Shown here piece by piece: positions 53,742 to 64,000 of a stretch of 64,000 nt of DNA (position 1 is its first letter; every line of letters starts with the position of its first letter). The stretch is from Crocinitomix catalasitica ATCC 23190. Its GTDB lineage: Bacteria; Bacteroidota; Bacteroidia; Flavobacteriales_D; Crocinitomicaceae. The translations under genes and the position numbers were made by a program. The notes under the pieces are model-generated. The model worked only from the letters and a program-made list of their open reading frames with translations. It was not told the DNA's origin and made no database searches. The stretch spans positions 26,180-90,179 of the forward strand of contig NZ_JHXV01000020.1 in assembly GCF_000621625.1 (NCBI RefSeq). The letters run 5' to 3'.

Positions 53742-53854
53742 TCATTTTCCTGATATCCACGTTTGCGCCGGCGCATGATTTTGATGATATTAAAAATGAC
53801 TAATATCAAAAATGCTATGCCAACAATCGTCCAAATAGTGCTATAAATATCCAT
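53738..53854 (-). CDS. 38-residue single-helix membrane protein
   Basis: Small frame starting at ATG 53854: 'MDIYSTIWTIVGIAFLILVI', then FNIIKIMRRRKRGYQEND. One membrane helix (about 6-27) followed by a positive patch RRRKR, so N-out/C-in. It has its own promoter at 53869-53899 with correct spacing. It overlaps the stop of the B12-operon surface gene by 4 bases, tail to tail. No family recognised; short frames can be chance, but helix, charge pattern and promoter agree. Confidence 0.6.
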   Translation of the reverse strand: MDIYSTIWTIVGIAFLILVIFNIIKIMRRRKRGYQEND

Positions 53855-53868
53855 GTCTTTACTTTTTA

Positions 53869-53899
53869 AAAAGATAATGAAAATATTGATGCAAGTCAA
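53869..53899 (-). promoter_or_regulatory. Promoter of the 38-residue membrane protein gene
   Basis: On the minus strand: TTGAC at 53899, a 20-base spacer after TTG and TATCTTTT at 53876-53869 (one mismatch from TAnnTTTG). The spacing equals that of the B12-operon promoter. From 53900 to 54149 I see only AT-rich sequence. Confidence 0.5.
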
Positions 53900-54149
53900 T
53901 TAAGTATATTGTCCTCATTCTTATTCAACTTTTAATTTCTGTAAAGATCAATACTCCTTTATGTTCGATTTTTTGCATGGTTGTGAACTTGACATTGATT
54001 TACCGATTTTATCAAAATTAGGTGTTTAAACTGGTTTAAAGTGTGTCTTAACGATTAGTTTAACTGCTTGCAAACCATAAAGAATAAAGTTTCGTAACTT
54101 AGTTGTAAGATTTAACATACGTTTTAGTAGTTAAGTACAAACACCTAGT

Positions 54150-54157
54150 TATATTTG
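54150..54157 (+). promoter_or_regulatory. Promoter -7 element of the 54176 gene
   Basis: TATATTTG, exact TAnnTTTG match 18 bases before the ATG at 54176. Confidence 0.6.
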
Positions 54158-54175
54158 CACTTTAGAATCGAGAAA

Positions 54176-55150
54176 ATGAGAAATTTAATTTTAATATTAT
54201 TCATAAGTATTTTGTCTGTTTCGGCAAAAAGCCAATGTACATATATCGTTGAGTCTACTGATGATTATTCAGTTTCAATTGAACTTCGCCCTATAAGAAT
54301 AATTGCCCCGGCAAGCTGTAGATATGGTTATAATTTTAATGTTGAAATTGAATATGATATTATCTTTTCAGGTCCTGAAGCTCCCGGAAGTTTGTGGACT
54401 TTACAGGGGAATATGGGGTGTGGGGAATTTACAAACAACTTTTTTAACCTACCAAACGGCGGCGGTTCAGGAACTGTAACAACAACAGGGAATCCGTACA
54501 ATCCTGATTCTGATTGTGCAATAGCTACCGTAGAGTCTTTAGAATGTGATGCAGTTTCTATTCGAATTCAAGGACCTGGAATTTCAAGTAGAACAGTTGA
54601 TTGCATTTTTGCTGGACCATTACCTATTGAATTGGTAAGTTTTTCTGCAACTAAACAAGATGATTTAGTGCATCTTAGTTGGGAGACAGCGTCTGAAACT
54701 GATAATGATTATTTTAATGTTTTACATTCCATCAATGGTATTGATTGGAAAGCAATAGGTAAAATTAACGGTGCAGGAAATTCGACACAGAAAATGGCTT
54801 ATGACTTTACGCATCGCAGTCCTGAGCAAGGTGTTAACTATTATCGTTTAAAGCAAGTAGATTTTAATGGTGATTATACTTATTCGAATACCGAAACAGT
54901 AAATTTTACAAATAAATTTGAGCAAGGTTTAAAAGTGTATCCCAACCCGGTAGTTAATAATCTTACTGTTGAAGCGGTAATAAATGATGTTTCTAAATTA
55001 TCTGTTCACAATATCATGGGCGGTGTTGTTAATGATTGGTATGTCGTTTCGCAGTCGAGTAATAAAGTGGTATTAAATCTTGAAAATTTAGCGGCAGGAG
55101 TTTATCTCATCCGTTATGAAGATAAGGCAGAGCGCATAATTGTTGAGTAA
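54176..55150 (+). CDS. T9SS-secreted protein with fibronectin-like C-terminal unit
   Basis: 324 residues from the ATG at 54176 (signal peptide MRNLILILFISILSVSAKSQ); a longer frame from 54155 begins inside the promoter. Residues ~21-155 form a Cys-containing beta domain ('CTYIVESTDDYSVSIE', 'GNMGCGEFTNNFFNLPNGGG') that I cannot name. Then comes the widespread T9SS-linked unit 'LPIELVSFSATKQDDLVHLS', 'NYYRLKQVDFNGDYTYSN', and a sorting domain 'LKVYPNPVVNNLTVEAVIND' ending 'GVYLIRYEDKAERIIVE'. It has its own promoter. Between its end and 55324 I find no gene. Confidence 0.83.
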   Translation: MRNLILILFISILSVSAKSQCTYIVESTDDYSVSIELRPIRIIAPASCRYGYNFNVEIEYDIIFSGPEAPGSLWTLQGNMGCGEFTNNFFNLPNGGGSGTVTTTGNPYNPDSDCAIATVESLECDAVSIRIQGPGISSRTVDCIFAGPLPIELVSFSATKQDDLVHLSWETASETDNDYFNVLHSINGIDWKAIGKINGAGNSTQKMAYDFTHRSPEQGVNYYRLKQVDFNGDYTYSNTETVNFTNKFEQGLKVYPNPVVNNLTVEAVINDVSKLSVHNIMGGVVNDWYVVSQSSNKVVLNLENLAAGVYLIRYEDKAERIIVE

Positions 55151-55323
55151 ATAATTGCATTAAGCAATAGCTTTAAAGACTTTCTTATCGCGATTGAATC
55201 GTTTATGTGTTTAGCAGATTAGTAGATATTAGTCATTCTGAAATTTCATTTCATCCACTTTTTTAATTGACAATAATCAGTTTTCAGCTGATCTATTTAG
55301 CCTTTCTGTAGTTTACTTATCTT

Positions 55324-55331
55324 TATTTTTG
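55324..55331 (+). promoter_or_regulatory. Promoter -7 element of the DUF308 gene
   Basis: TATTTTTG, exact TAnnTTTG match 58 bases before the ATG at 55390. Confidence 0.55.
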
Positions 55332-55389
55332 TAGTCATATCAGACGATCGATTACAATATCGTCAATATCTAATTAAAATATAGAGATT

Positions 55390-55962
55390 ATGACTGTAAT
55401 AAAATCACTTCAAAAAGCTTTTAATTATTGGTGGCTCTTTTTACTTATTGGAATACTTTTGGTGGCATTAAGTGTTGCTATTCTTGTTCGTCCTTTAGAA
55501 GGTTTGTTAGGCTTTACAATGTTTTTGGGGTTCAGTTCAATGTTTACAGGAATTGGTCAGATTTATCTTTCCCTTAAAAATAAAACCAGTTTGAATAATT
55601 GGGGTTGGTATCTATGGAGTGGTGTTTTAGAATTTGCAGTTGGTGCTGGTATCTTAATCTATCCACAGATTTCTCTGGCAATATTACCTGTTTTAATCAG
55701 TTTTTGGTTAATTGTTAGAGGTTTTGCATTGATTGGAATTGCTGTGGCAATGAAAAAGTTTGATTTAAGAAAGTCACGGTGGGTATTGATTGGTGGGATA
55801 TTGAGTTTGCTTTTTGTATTATTCATTTTACTTAATCCAATGGCTGCGACAATAGGTTTGATGATTTGGATTGGTTTGTCCATTTTGTTTGCCGGAATAG
55901 CATCGATAATTATCGCTTTCGGAATTAGAGAAATAAACGAAGAAATTAATGATGATGATTGA
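55390..55962 (+). CDS. DUF308/HdeD-family membrane protein
   Basis: 190 residues with six hydrophobic helices in three pairs, the HdeD layout. 'WWLFLLIGILLVALSVAILV' and 'WVLIGGILSLLFVLFILLNP' are the repeated 'G-I-L-hydrophobic-P' units typical of DUF308. The tail is acidic ('REINEEINDDD'). HdeD in E. coli is linked to acid resistance; the role in this lineage is not known. Monocistronic and convergent with the DUF5686 gene. Confidence 0.85.
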   Translation: MTVIKSLQKAFNYWWLFLLIGILLVALSVAILVRPLEGLLGFTMFLGFSSMFTGIGQIYLSLKNKTSLNNWGWYLWSGVLEFAVGAGILIYPQISLAILPVLISFWLIVRGFALIGIAVAMKKFDLRKSRWVLIGGILSLLFVLFILLNPMAATIGLMIWIGLSILFAGIASIIIAFGIREINEEINDDD

Positions 55963-55997
55963 GATGTGTATACCGTTCAAGAAAATGACTGGAGGTC

Positions 55998-58508
55998 TTA
56001 AAAATTAAATTTCAAATCTCGTTCATTCATTAAATCAAAAGAGAACTTGAATTGGGCATTCTTCGGTTTGCTAGCATCTGGTACGGTAAATTGATTGTTA
56101 CCTATACTAAATATGGCGTACGCGCCGACTCGTAGTCTTCGCCTCACAAATTTAAAGGTCCTTTCTAATCCTACAAATGCCTCCGTATAAACATAACTAT
56201 GTTCGGGTAAGTAGATGAATCCACCGCCCATCAATGCCTTAATTCCTGTCTTTTTCATGAAGGGAATTTTATTAACGATCGCACCATTAAAATGATGGAT
56301 ATAATGCACTTCTAAAAACAACTCCTGTGTTTCGTAGTTGTCATCTAAGTTTTGGAAAGAGTACAGAGGTTGACTAAATAAAAATCTGAAGAGGCTGGTG
56401 TCAGATCTACGGAAGAATTTTCTATCAATATAAAAGATGCTATCCTGATTCACATAAGTCCCTGTTTTAATTCTGTATTTTGATTGACCCATTGTGCCAA
56501 TTTGAAATTCTTGCTCAATACCAAAACTCAAATAATCGAAATCAACAACGGATTTAAAGGGACCATCCCAACCTTTTTCCCAATAAATAGAAAAGGTTGG
56601 CCAACGACTGCCTAGAACAACTTTTCTATAAGGTTCTGAGACGTATTTTTGGGCTGGAGTATAAGACAGTGAAATGTTTGTTCGGAACGCTCTATAAGCG
56701 TCAAATTGAATGGGAGGGCCATTGTTAAGTTCGTCATCAAACCAAGTAACAAATTTATAGCTTAAATCGAAAGGACTTCTTTGTTCCAATCGTGCACCAG
56801 TAGCAAGGTACAGTCCATTTAATATTTCAAAGGAATGCCAGACACCGCCTTGTAAATTTTCATATAAATTTTGTCGATTAAAAAGTGAAAAATAGGCATC
56901 GTACGAATTAATAAAAGAGGCGCCTTTGTTGAACCATAATGAATAACGACTTGATTTTTTTGGATTATAAAGATGATAAAAACGTCCGCTTCCTCTAAAA
57001 TCGGTATTGTTAAATCCTACTGTTATATCTGCGTCTACATCTATCCATTGTTGGTTTTCCCATTTCTTAAAAATGCTAAAGCCGGGGCCGAATCTCGTGC
57101 CGCCTATATTTAATGGTTCAATTACATCAGCAACCGACGATAAATACCATTGTGTTTTTTTCTTCCGGTCTCTATGTTCAATACCGAACCATAGTACTTT
57201 TAATGCTGTTATCTTGTTAAAAACGGCATCTACAGAATCTAAATATTCTTCAGACGTATAGATAGCTTTCAACGAATCGTGTTTCATTTTGGTTTTTAAT
57301 TCCTTTTCAGTCAAAGGAATTGGTCTGATTTCATGCCAATAGGTCGTGTCTCTTTCGTAAGCTTCTTTTGTAGTAACACCTAATTCGTTAGAGAAGAATT
57401 TGGCTGGAAAAGTGGGGTTGATTATATAATTAGAATAGACAACTTGGGTCTCTCCAAATACCGTTTCTCTTCCGTATTTAGTGCTGTATTTAAAGTCTTG
57501 CTCTTTTAAAAGCCATAATGAATCTTTCTTTTCAAATTTCTGCACGATGTGAAAATCATCATAAATTTTTAGGTTTCCCTTGTGCATTTTTAAATCGACA
57601 CCTGTTAAAACCCATTCGTTATTTAGAATGTATAAATGACCTTCAAGCGTTGAAGTTCCGACAGATCTTGGAGAAATTTCTACAGTGTATAAAGTGTCCG
57701 CACCTATGGTGTCAATGGCTACTAGTTTATATTTGTATGATAGAATTCCAGAGGGGTGGAGGGGTGAAACGATGGGCGTTTCGTGTAAATCAAACTTTCT
57801 AATTAAGCTCTCATAAAAATTAAAATCTCCAGAAACGGTGGTTTGAAAATAGATTTGATCGGGCTTCCCAATTTTATCATATCCAGTTCTAATCTCTTTT
57901 ATTTTATTCGGATATTGAAAATGTTTGGTCATGTTTATCTCCACCATATTCAAACGATCTTCACCTTCTAATTTCTTTTTAATTTCATCTTTTTGATCTT
58001 GAAAAACATCGCTTGGTTCATCATCATCGTCATCATCATTTTTATATTCTCTCACTTTTTTAACAAAGGTTTCAATGCCTTTAATGTAAATATCACAGGT
58101 GTAGGTATCGAACTGCTGCATCATGTTTTTCTTATTGTCAATTACATTCTGCACAATTTGCCATCCAATATTCCGTTTTTTTGTTGAAACATCAACAGTA
58201 TTCAATTCGTTCTCTTTTTGTTTGAGGTAAACATTTTTAACTGTAGGCTGTAATGAACTCACCGTTACTTTTGTTTCAAAGTCTTCAAATCCTACACATT
58301 TGTAGATAATATCATATGATCCTTGGTCGCAACCAAAAAAATACTTGCCATCAAAATCGGTGATTCCACCAAGGTTGGGGAAATTTTTAACGTAAATTTT
58401 TGCGTAGGGTATAGGATTGTGATATTCGTCGAATACATGGCCCGTAATACTTTGAGCTACCGCTCCAAATGGGAGAATTAAGAAAAGTAAGAATATTCTA
58501 AAATTCAT
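55998..58508 (-). CDS. DUF5686 family outer-membrane protein with carboxypeptidase-like N-terminal domain
   Basis: 836 residues. Signal peptide 'MNFRIFLLFLILPFGAVAQ', then a CarboxypepD_reg domain ('SITGHVFDEYHNPIPYAKIY', to about 95). The long middle and C-terminal part ('RNIGWQIVQNVIDNKKNMMQ', 'YTCDIYIKGIETFVKK', 'GTSTLEGHLYILNNEWVLTG', 'PAKFFSNELGVTTKEAYERD') is the DUF5686 layout, ending as a barrel in 'FKFSFDLMNERDLKFNF'. Linked by homology to TonB-receptor-like surface proteins, but with no known substrate. Own promoter at 58565-58572. Confidence 0.85.
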   Translation of the reverse strand: MNFRIFLLFLILPFGAVAQSITGHVFDEYHNPIPYAKIYVKNFPNLGGITDFDGKYFFGCDQGSYDIIYKCVGFEDFETKVTVSSLQPTVKNVYLKQKENELNTVDVSTKKRNIGWQIVQNVIDNKKNMMQQFDTYTCDIYIKGIETFVKKVREYKNDDDDDDEPSDVFQDQKDEIKKKLEGEDRLNMVEINMTKHFQYPNKIKEIRTGYDKIGKPDQIYFQTTVSGDFNFYESLIRKFDLHETPIVSPLHPSGILSYKYKLVAIDTIGADTLYTVEISPRSVGTSTLEGHLYILNNEWVLTGVDLKMHKGNLKIYDDFHIVQKFEKKDSLWLLKEQDFKYSTKYGRETVFGETQVVYSNYIINPTFPAKFFSNELGVTTKEAYERDTTYWHEIRPIPLTEKELKTKMKHDSLKAIYTSEEYLDSVDAVFNKITALKVLWFGIEHRDRKKKTQWYLSSVADVIEPLNIGGTRFGPGFSIFKKWENQQWIDVDADITVGFNNTDFRGSGRFYHLYNPKKSSRYSLWFNKGASFINSYDAYFSLFNRQNLYENLQGGVWHSFEILNGLYLATGARLEQRSPFDLSYKFVTWFDDELNNGPPIQFDAYRAFRTNISLSYTPAQKYVSEPYRKVVLGSRWPTFSIYWEKGWDGPFKSVVDFDYLSFGIEQEFQIGTMGQSKYRIKTGTYVNQDSIFYIDRKFFRRSDTSLFRFLFSQPLYSFQNLDDNYETQELFLEVHYIHHFNGAIVNKIPFMKKTGIKALMGGGFIYLPEHSYVYTEAFVGLERTFKFVRRRLRVGAYAIFSIGNNQFTVPDASKPKNAQFKFSFDLMNERDLKFNF

Positions 58509-58564
58509 TTATGATTAAAAGTATTGGCCATGACCAGTATGACACTATAAGTGCGAATAAGTTA

Positions 58565-58572
58565 CAAAGTTA
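58565..58572 (-). promoter_or_regulatory. Promoter -7 element of the DUF5686 gene
   Basis: Minus-strand TAACTTTG, exact TAnnTTTG match, about 57 bases before the ATG at 58508. The 58573-58721 stretch towards queA shows no gene. Confidence 0.55.
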
Positions 58573-58721
58573 CAATTTTTAAATACTAAAATTAAACTGG
58601 TAAACCGATGATTCACGAGTAAATGTCATTTAAATCATCTCAAAAAAACGAAAAAATGTCCAAATATTATCCTTTTTCAATGATTTAGCGAATATAAATT
58701 TTATTTCAACTGAATAAATAT

Positions 58722-58729
58722 TACCTTTG
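58722..58729 (+). promoter_or_regulatory. Promoter -7 element of queA
   Basis: TACCTTTG, exact TAnnTTTG match 26 bases before the queA ATG. Confidence 0.6.
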
Positions 58730-58755
58730 TCGTCTTTTAAATTTAGAAATTCTTT

Positions 58756-59811
58756 ATGAAATTATCAGAATTCAATTTTGAATTACCAGACAACCTTATA
58801 GCGCAACATCCAAGTGAGAACAGAGATGAGGCGAGATTAATGGTTTTAGACCGTGAAAAACGTACAATCGAACATAAAAAGTTCAAGGACGTTTTAGGTT
58901 ATTTTGACGAAGGCGATGTGATGATAATGAATAATACCAAGGTTTTCCCTGCTAGACTTTATGGAAATAAAGAAAAAACTGGTGCGAGAATTGAAGTATT
59001 CTTGTTGAGAGAGTTAAACAGAGAAAGTTTATTGTGGGATGTATTAGTAGATCCAGCAAGAAAAATTAGAATTGGAAATAAATTATACTTCACTGAAGAT
59101 GACTCTTTAGTAGCAGAGGTAATTGACAATACAACTTCAAGAGGACGTACGATCAGATTCTTATTCGATGGTTCTTACGAAGAATTCAAACAAAAAATTA
59201 CGGATTTAGGTGAAACACCTATTCCACCATATATCAAAGAACTTAGAGATGTTGTTCCTCAAGATGAGGAGAGATACCAAACAATCTACGCTAAGAACGA
59301 AGGAGCTGTAGCAGCGCCAACTGCTGGTTTACACTTCAGTCGTGAATTGATGAAACGTTTAGAAATTAAAGGCATTGAGTTTGCTGAATTGACTTTACAT
59401 ATTGGTTTAGGAACATTCAGAACTGTTGATGTTGAAGATTTGACAAAACATAAAATGGATTCTGAACAAGCTGAGATTACTCAGAAGGTTGCGGATATCG
59501 TAAACAAAGGGAAAAAGAATAAGAAAAGAATTTGTGCAGTTGGTACGACAAGTATGCGTGCTATCGAATCAAGTGTATCTACTGATGGTTTATTAAAACC
59601 TTTCGCTGGATGGACAAATAAATTTATCTTCCCTCCTTACGATTTTTCTATTGCAAACTGTATGATTACAAACTTCCATACACCGCAGTCTACCTTGATG
59701 ATGATGATCGCTGCTTTTGCTGATATTGACTTCGTAAAAGAAGCATATGCTGAAGCAGTAAAAGAAAAATACAACTTCTATTCTTACGGTGATGCCATGT
59801 TAATCATCTAA
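58756..59811 (+). CDS. queA: S-adenosylmethionine:tRNA ribosyltransferase-isomerase QueA
   Basis: Adds the epoxy-cyclopentane moiety to 7-aminomethyl-deazaguanine in tRNA during queuosine synthesis. '[20 protein letters not shown]' is the family N-terminus, '[20 protein letters not shown]' and 'VEVFLLREL'-like strands follow, and '[20 protein letters not shown]', '[20 protein letters not shown]' and '[18 protein letters not shown]' are diagnostic. The 351 residues are normal. It is closed by a strong terminator only 5 bases before the ispD start. Confidence 0.97.
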   Translation: MKLSEFNFELPDNLIAQHPSENRDEARLMVLDREKRTIEHKKFKDVLGYFDEGDVMIMNNTKVFPARLYGNKEKTGARIEVFLLRELNRESLLWDVLVDPARKIRIGNKLYFTEDDSLVAEVIDNTTSRGRTIRFLFDGSYEEFKQKITDLGETPIPPYIKELRDVVPQDEERYQTIYAKNEGAVAAPTAGLHFSRELMKRLEIKGIEFAELTLHIGLGTFRTVDVEDLTKHKMDSEQAEITQKVADIVNKGKKNKKRICAVGTTSMRAIESSVSTDGLLKPFAGWTNKFIFPPYDFSIANCMITNFHTPQSTLMMMIAAFADIDFVKEAYAEAVKEKYNFYSYGDAMLII

Positions 59812-59835
59812 AAGAATTATAATATTATTAAATTT

Positions 59836-59870
59836 AAGCCGCTTCAAGTTTTGAAAGCGGCTTTTTTTTT
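59836..59870 (+). terminator. Intrinsic terminator between queA and ispD
   Basis: Stem AAGCCGCTTTC-like: AAGCCGCTT (59836-59844) with AAGCGGCTT (59855-59863), then a T run to 59870. The run ends in TTG, 4 bases before the ispD ATG. Confidence 0.92.
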
Positions 59871-59874
59871 GAAT

Positions 59875-60549
59875 ATGAATACGATTATTATAACTGCAGG
59901 TGGAATTGGTAAAAGGATGGGAGCGGCTATTCCTAAACAGTTTATTCTCCTAAACGGCAAGCCAATTTTAATGTGGACCATTCGTAAATTTTATGAATTT
60001 GACACAGCAATTGAAATTATTCTCGTTTTACCTGAGGCGGAAGTAGAAAATTGGCAACAATTATGTACTGACTATAATTTTTCTATCCAACATCAAGTTG
60101 TTGTTGGTGGTAAGGAAAGGTTTGACTCTGTTAAAAATGGACTTAAAAATGCGACAGGAAGTTGGATTGGTGTTCATGATGCTGTGCGTCCATTGGTCGA
60201 TTTAACTGTTATTAAAAACTGCTATTCACAGGTCGAAAAATTAAAAGCAGTTATTCCAGTCGTTCAATTGAAGGATTCAATCAGAACGATTGATGGAGAT
60301 TTTTCAACGGCTGAAGATCGATCTGGTTTTCGATTAGTACAAACGCCACAAGTTTTTGAATCGACACTCTTAAAAGCAGCCTATCAGCAATCATTTTCTA
60401 CTTTATTCACTGATGATGCTAGCGTAGTTGAAAGCAATAAGGTAAACGTTCATTTGATAGATGGTAATGAGGAGAATATTAAAATCACAACAAAAAATGA
60501 TTTGTTGATTGCTAGTGCTTTATTAAATCAATCAACTGTAAATTCATGA
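59875..60549 (+). CDS. ispD: 2-C-methyl-D-erythritol 4-phosphate cytidylyltransferase IspD
   Basis: Third step of the MEP isoprenoid pathway. From the ATG at 59875: 'MNTIIITAGGIGKRMGAAIP' with the nucleotide-binding Gly loop and Lys of 'KQF', 'VVVGGKERFDSVKNGL', 'VHDAVRPLVD' and 'TPQVFESTLLKAAY', then 'FTDDASVVE'. 224 residues, normal. An earlier in-frame start at 59851 lies in the terminator stem and is rejected. No 5' leader space is left between terminator and ATG, so expression must use read-through or a promoter overlapping the T run. Confidence 0.95.
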   Translation: MNTIIITAGGIGKRMGAAIPKQFILLNGKPILMWTIRKFYEFDTAIEIILVLPEAEVENWQQLCTDYNFSIQHQVVVGGKERFDSVKNGLKNATGSWIGVHDAVRPLVDLTVIKNCYSQVEKLKAVIPVVQLKDSIRTIDGDFSTAEDRSGFRLVQTPQVFESTLLKAAYQQSFSTLFTDDASVVESNKVNVHLIDGNEENIKITTKNDLLIASALLNQSTVNS

Positions 60550-61328
60550 AAGGAATCTTTAAAATAGGATTGTTTACGCTGTTTTTCTTCAATTTTTATT
60601 GTGGTCAATATTTGTCGGCTCAATTTTATCCGAGTCTAGGCGTTGATATTTCATATATTCATAAAAAAACATCTTATGCGAGGAATTTAGCGGTGATTAA
60701 TGAGAATGAGACAATTGATTATTATAAAATGGATGGGGACATTGCTCCTGTATTTATTGGCTTGAATATTAAGAGTTATGGCAAAGGATTTGGTGACGAA
60801 AGTAAATTTAAAATAGGTTATTCTTTAGGTTTAGGTTATGGTGTTTTTACGGGGGAAAGCACATTGGTTTATTTGCGTAGTTCGACTGATTATGCAGATT
60901 CGATTGTAAATAATTATAGTGATTTTACCTATCGAACGAATTATCATAATATTGATTTTAACCATAATTTTGATGTGCATTGGAATGTGAAAGAAGATTT
61001 AAAATTCACCAATACTTTAGGATTTGGTTTGTCTACAATTGTAAAGGTTGGTGGAAGTGAGATTGATTTTGATGGTGGCATTGTTAATGTCAATCATCCT
61101 ACTTTAAATTTTTTGTACCAGCCACAAATAAGTAAAAAGTATGAACGTTATTGGTTGTCTTATTATTTAAAGGCTCAATTCTATTCTATTAATTTATTTA
61201 GTTCGCAGGTGTTTAATTCTGATGGATTTGGAAAGATCGATCTTAATGATTTATTGTATTTTGGAGCAGGTTTTAGATTTGTTTTTATTCCTAAAAAAAT
61301 TGAACCTTACTTACTTGAAGATTTTTAA
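60546..61328 (+). CDS. Outer-membrane beta-barrel-like protein of unknown function
   Basis: 260 residues. Signal peptide to about residue 25 ('IGLFTLFFFNFYCGQYLSAQ'). The remainder alternates polar and aromatic residues in strands, e.g. 'FKIGYSLGLGYGVFTGESTL', 'NHNFDVHWNVKEDLKFTNTL' and 'LLYFGAGFRFVFIPKKIEPY', suggesting an 8-12-strand barrel. I do not recognise a family. Overlaps ispD by 4 bases (ATGA) and so is made from the same message, although no functional link is evident. Confidence 0.72.
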   Translation: MKGIFKIGLFTLFFFNFYCGQYLSAQFYPSLGVDISYIHKKTSYARNLAVINENETIDYYKMDGDIAPVFIGLNIKSYGKGFGDESKFKIGYSLGLGYGVFTGESTLVYLRSSTDYADSIVNNYSDFTYRTNYHNIDFNHNFDVHWNVKEDLKFTNTLGFGLSTIVKVGGSEIDFDGGIVNVNHPTLNFLYQPQISKKYERYWLSYYLKAQFYSINLFSSQVFNSDGFGKIDLNDLLYFGAGFRFVFIPKKIEPYLLEDF

Positions 61329-61432
61329 AGTTAAGCTTGAATCAATATTTTCAGTGGGTTAACACATTTGTTTTATTTCATTTAATTTCTAAACAAAACG
61401 TTTTTTTACACTGTTTAATTCCGACAAATTTT

Positions 61433-61440
61433 TAACTTTG
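61433..61440 (+). promoter_or_regulatory. Promoter -7 element of the isocitrate dehydrogenase gene
   Basis: TAACTTTG, exact TAnnTTTG match 32 bases before the ATG at 61473. Confidence 0.6.
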
Positions 61441-61463
61441 TTGAACGAATATTAACAGTCTAA

Positions 61464-63701
<2,238 letters not shown>

Positions 63702-63724
63702 AAGCTTTAGAATATAATTTATTT

Positions 63725-63761
63725 AAAATCCCTGTTCAATTTATTGAATGGGGATTTTTTT
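63725..63761 (+). terminator. Intrinsic terminator after the isocitrate dehydrogenase gene
   Basis: Outer stem AAATCCC / GGGATTT and inner TTCAA / TTGAA, followed by a T run ending near 63761. Confidence 0.85.
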
Positions 63762-63785
63762 GTTGGGTTCAAATCAATACCAATT

Positions 63786-63950
63786 CCCATAGGGACAACA
63801 CACATCACCCAACGAGCTACTCCTTCAAATAACAAGTCCTGAAGGGACGACATAAAATAGCGGAGGAAGCATTCCTTCGATAATTAGGTTGCCATAGGAA
63901 AGTTCAAAACCCCGCAGGGGTGACATAATTTATTTGAAAGGGACGAGAAT
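63786..63950. repeat. Cluster of short degenerate palindromic repeats
   Basis: About five related units: CCCATAGGGACAACA (63786), TCCTGAAGGGACGACATAAA (63837), CCATAGGAAAG (63892), CCCCGCAGGGGTGACATAAT (63910) and GAAAGGGACGAGA (63936). The shared core is a small C-run/G-run palindrome followed by GA-GACATAA. Spacing is irregular (18-50 bases). No open frame spans the cluster. Similar GGGGTGACATA-type intergenic repeats are, as I recall, scattered in many Bacteroidota genomes. Confidence 0.6.
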
Positions 63951-64000
63951 GGGATCATGTATAATCAGAACATAACCGGTTGGGGGTAGCTATCAGTACG

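Noticed and set aside
55150..55170. ATTGC/GCAAT hairpin after the 54176 gene
   Set aside because: Only 5 bp and no T run, too weak to call a terminator.
63786..63950. CRISPR array
   Set aside because: Units are short, unequal and unevenly spaced, and no cas gene is near.

Overview
This is an AT-rich chromosomal window from a member of the Bacteroidota, most likely order Flavobacteriales. Evidence: eight secreted proteins end in a type IX secretion (T9SS) sorting domain with a Y/F-P-N-P motif, promoters carry the Bacteroidota -7 element TAnnTTTG, and there is a BamA-OmpH-OmpH cluster, a DUF5686 protein, a bacterial geranylgeranylglyceryl phosphate synthase and PorV-like proteins. A Crocinitomicaceae/Fluviicola-like host is a weak guess from the style of the surface proteins. 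I saw no phage, integrase, transposase, CRISPR array or tRNA.

Layout. 1-5.6 kb: end of bamA, two OmpH/Skp-like chaperones, murI, a small membrane protein and an unrecognised barrel-like protein. 5.6-12.6 kb: a thiamine operon behind a TPP riboswitch (thiS, thiC, a divergent thiE-like gene, thiD, a four-helix membrane protein of unknown role, thiE, thiG, thiH). 12.6-22.8 kb, minus strand: a surface-protein island (Kelch protein, CotH-kinase protein, two seven-bladed FG-GAP-like propellers with 3 or 8 cysteine-containing repeats) with a GGGP synthase inside it. 22.9-25.7 kb: phosphopantetheinyl transferase, ahcY, a Rieske-like lipoprotein lacking the cluster ligands, and a very basic exported protein whose start codon overlaps that of its divergent neighbour. 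25.9-35 kb: TonB-dependent receptor, 1407-residue T9SS cargo, PorV-like barrel. 35-38.4 kb: greA, HIT protein, exported protein, ruvC, a SixA-like phosphatase.

38.4-41.9 kb: an ECF sigma factor, a protein that appears to span the whole envelope (cytoplasmic W-motif repeats, one inner-membrane helix, periplasmic linker, C-terminal outer-membrane barrel) and a lipoprotein. This is the best candidate for an undescribed signalling system; a 13-codon leader peptide and an intrinsic terminator precede the sigma gene. 41.99-42.35 kb is rnpB. 42.4-44.5 kb: a HEAT-like protein, trmB, an unknown protein and an alkyltransferase-like protein. 44.6-47.7 kb: a lipoprotein and a TPR histidine kinase/LuxR-type regulator pair.

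47.8-53.7 kb: a cobalamin-riboswitch operon encoding a triple-repeat T9SS protein whose repeats resemble the C-terminal domain of transcobalamin/intrinsic factor, a BtuB-like receptor, a BtuG-like propeller lipoprotein and a second T9SS surface protein. Together they look like a surface vitamin B12 capture system. A 38-codon membrane protein gene with its own promoter lies just downstream on the other strand. 54-63.7 kb: another T9SS protein, a DUF308 protein, a DUF5686 protein, queA, ispD, a barrel-like protein and monomeric isocitrate dehydrogenase. The last ~230 bases hold a cluster of short degenerate palindromic repeats.
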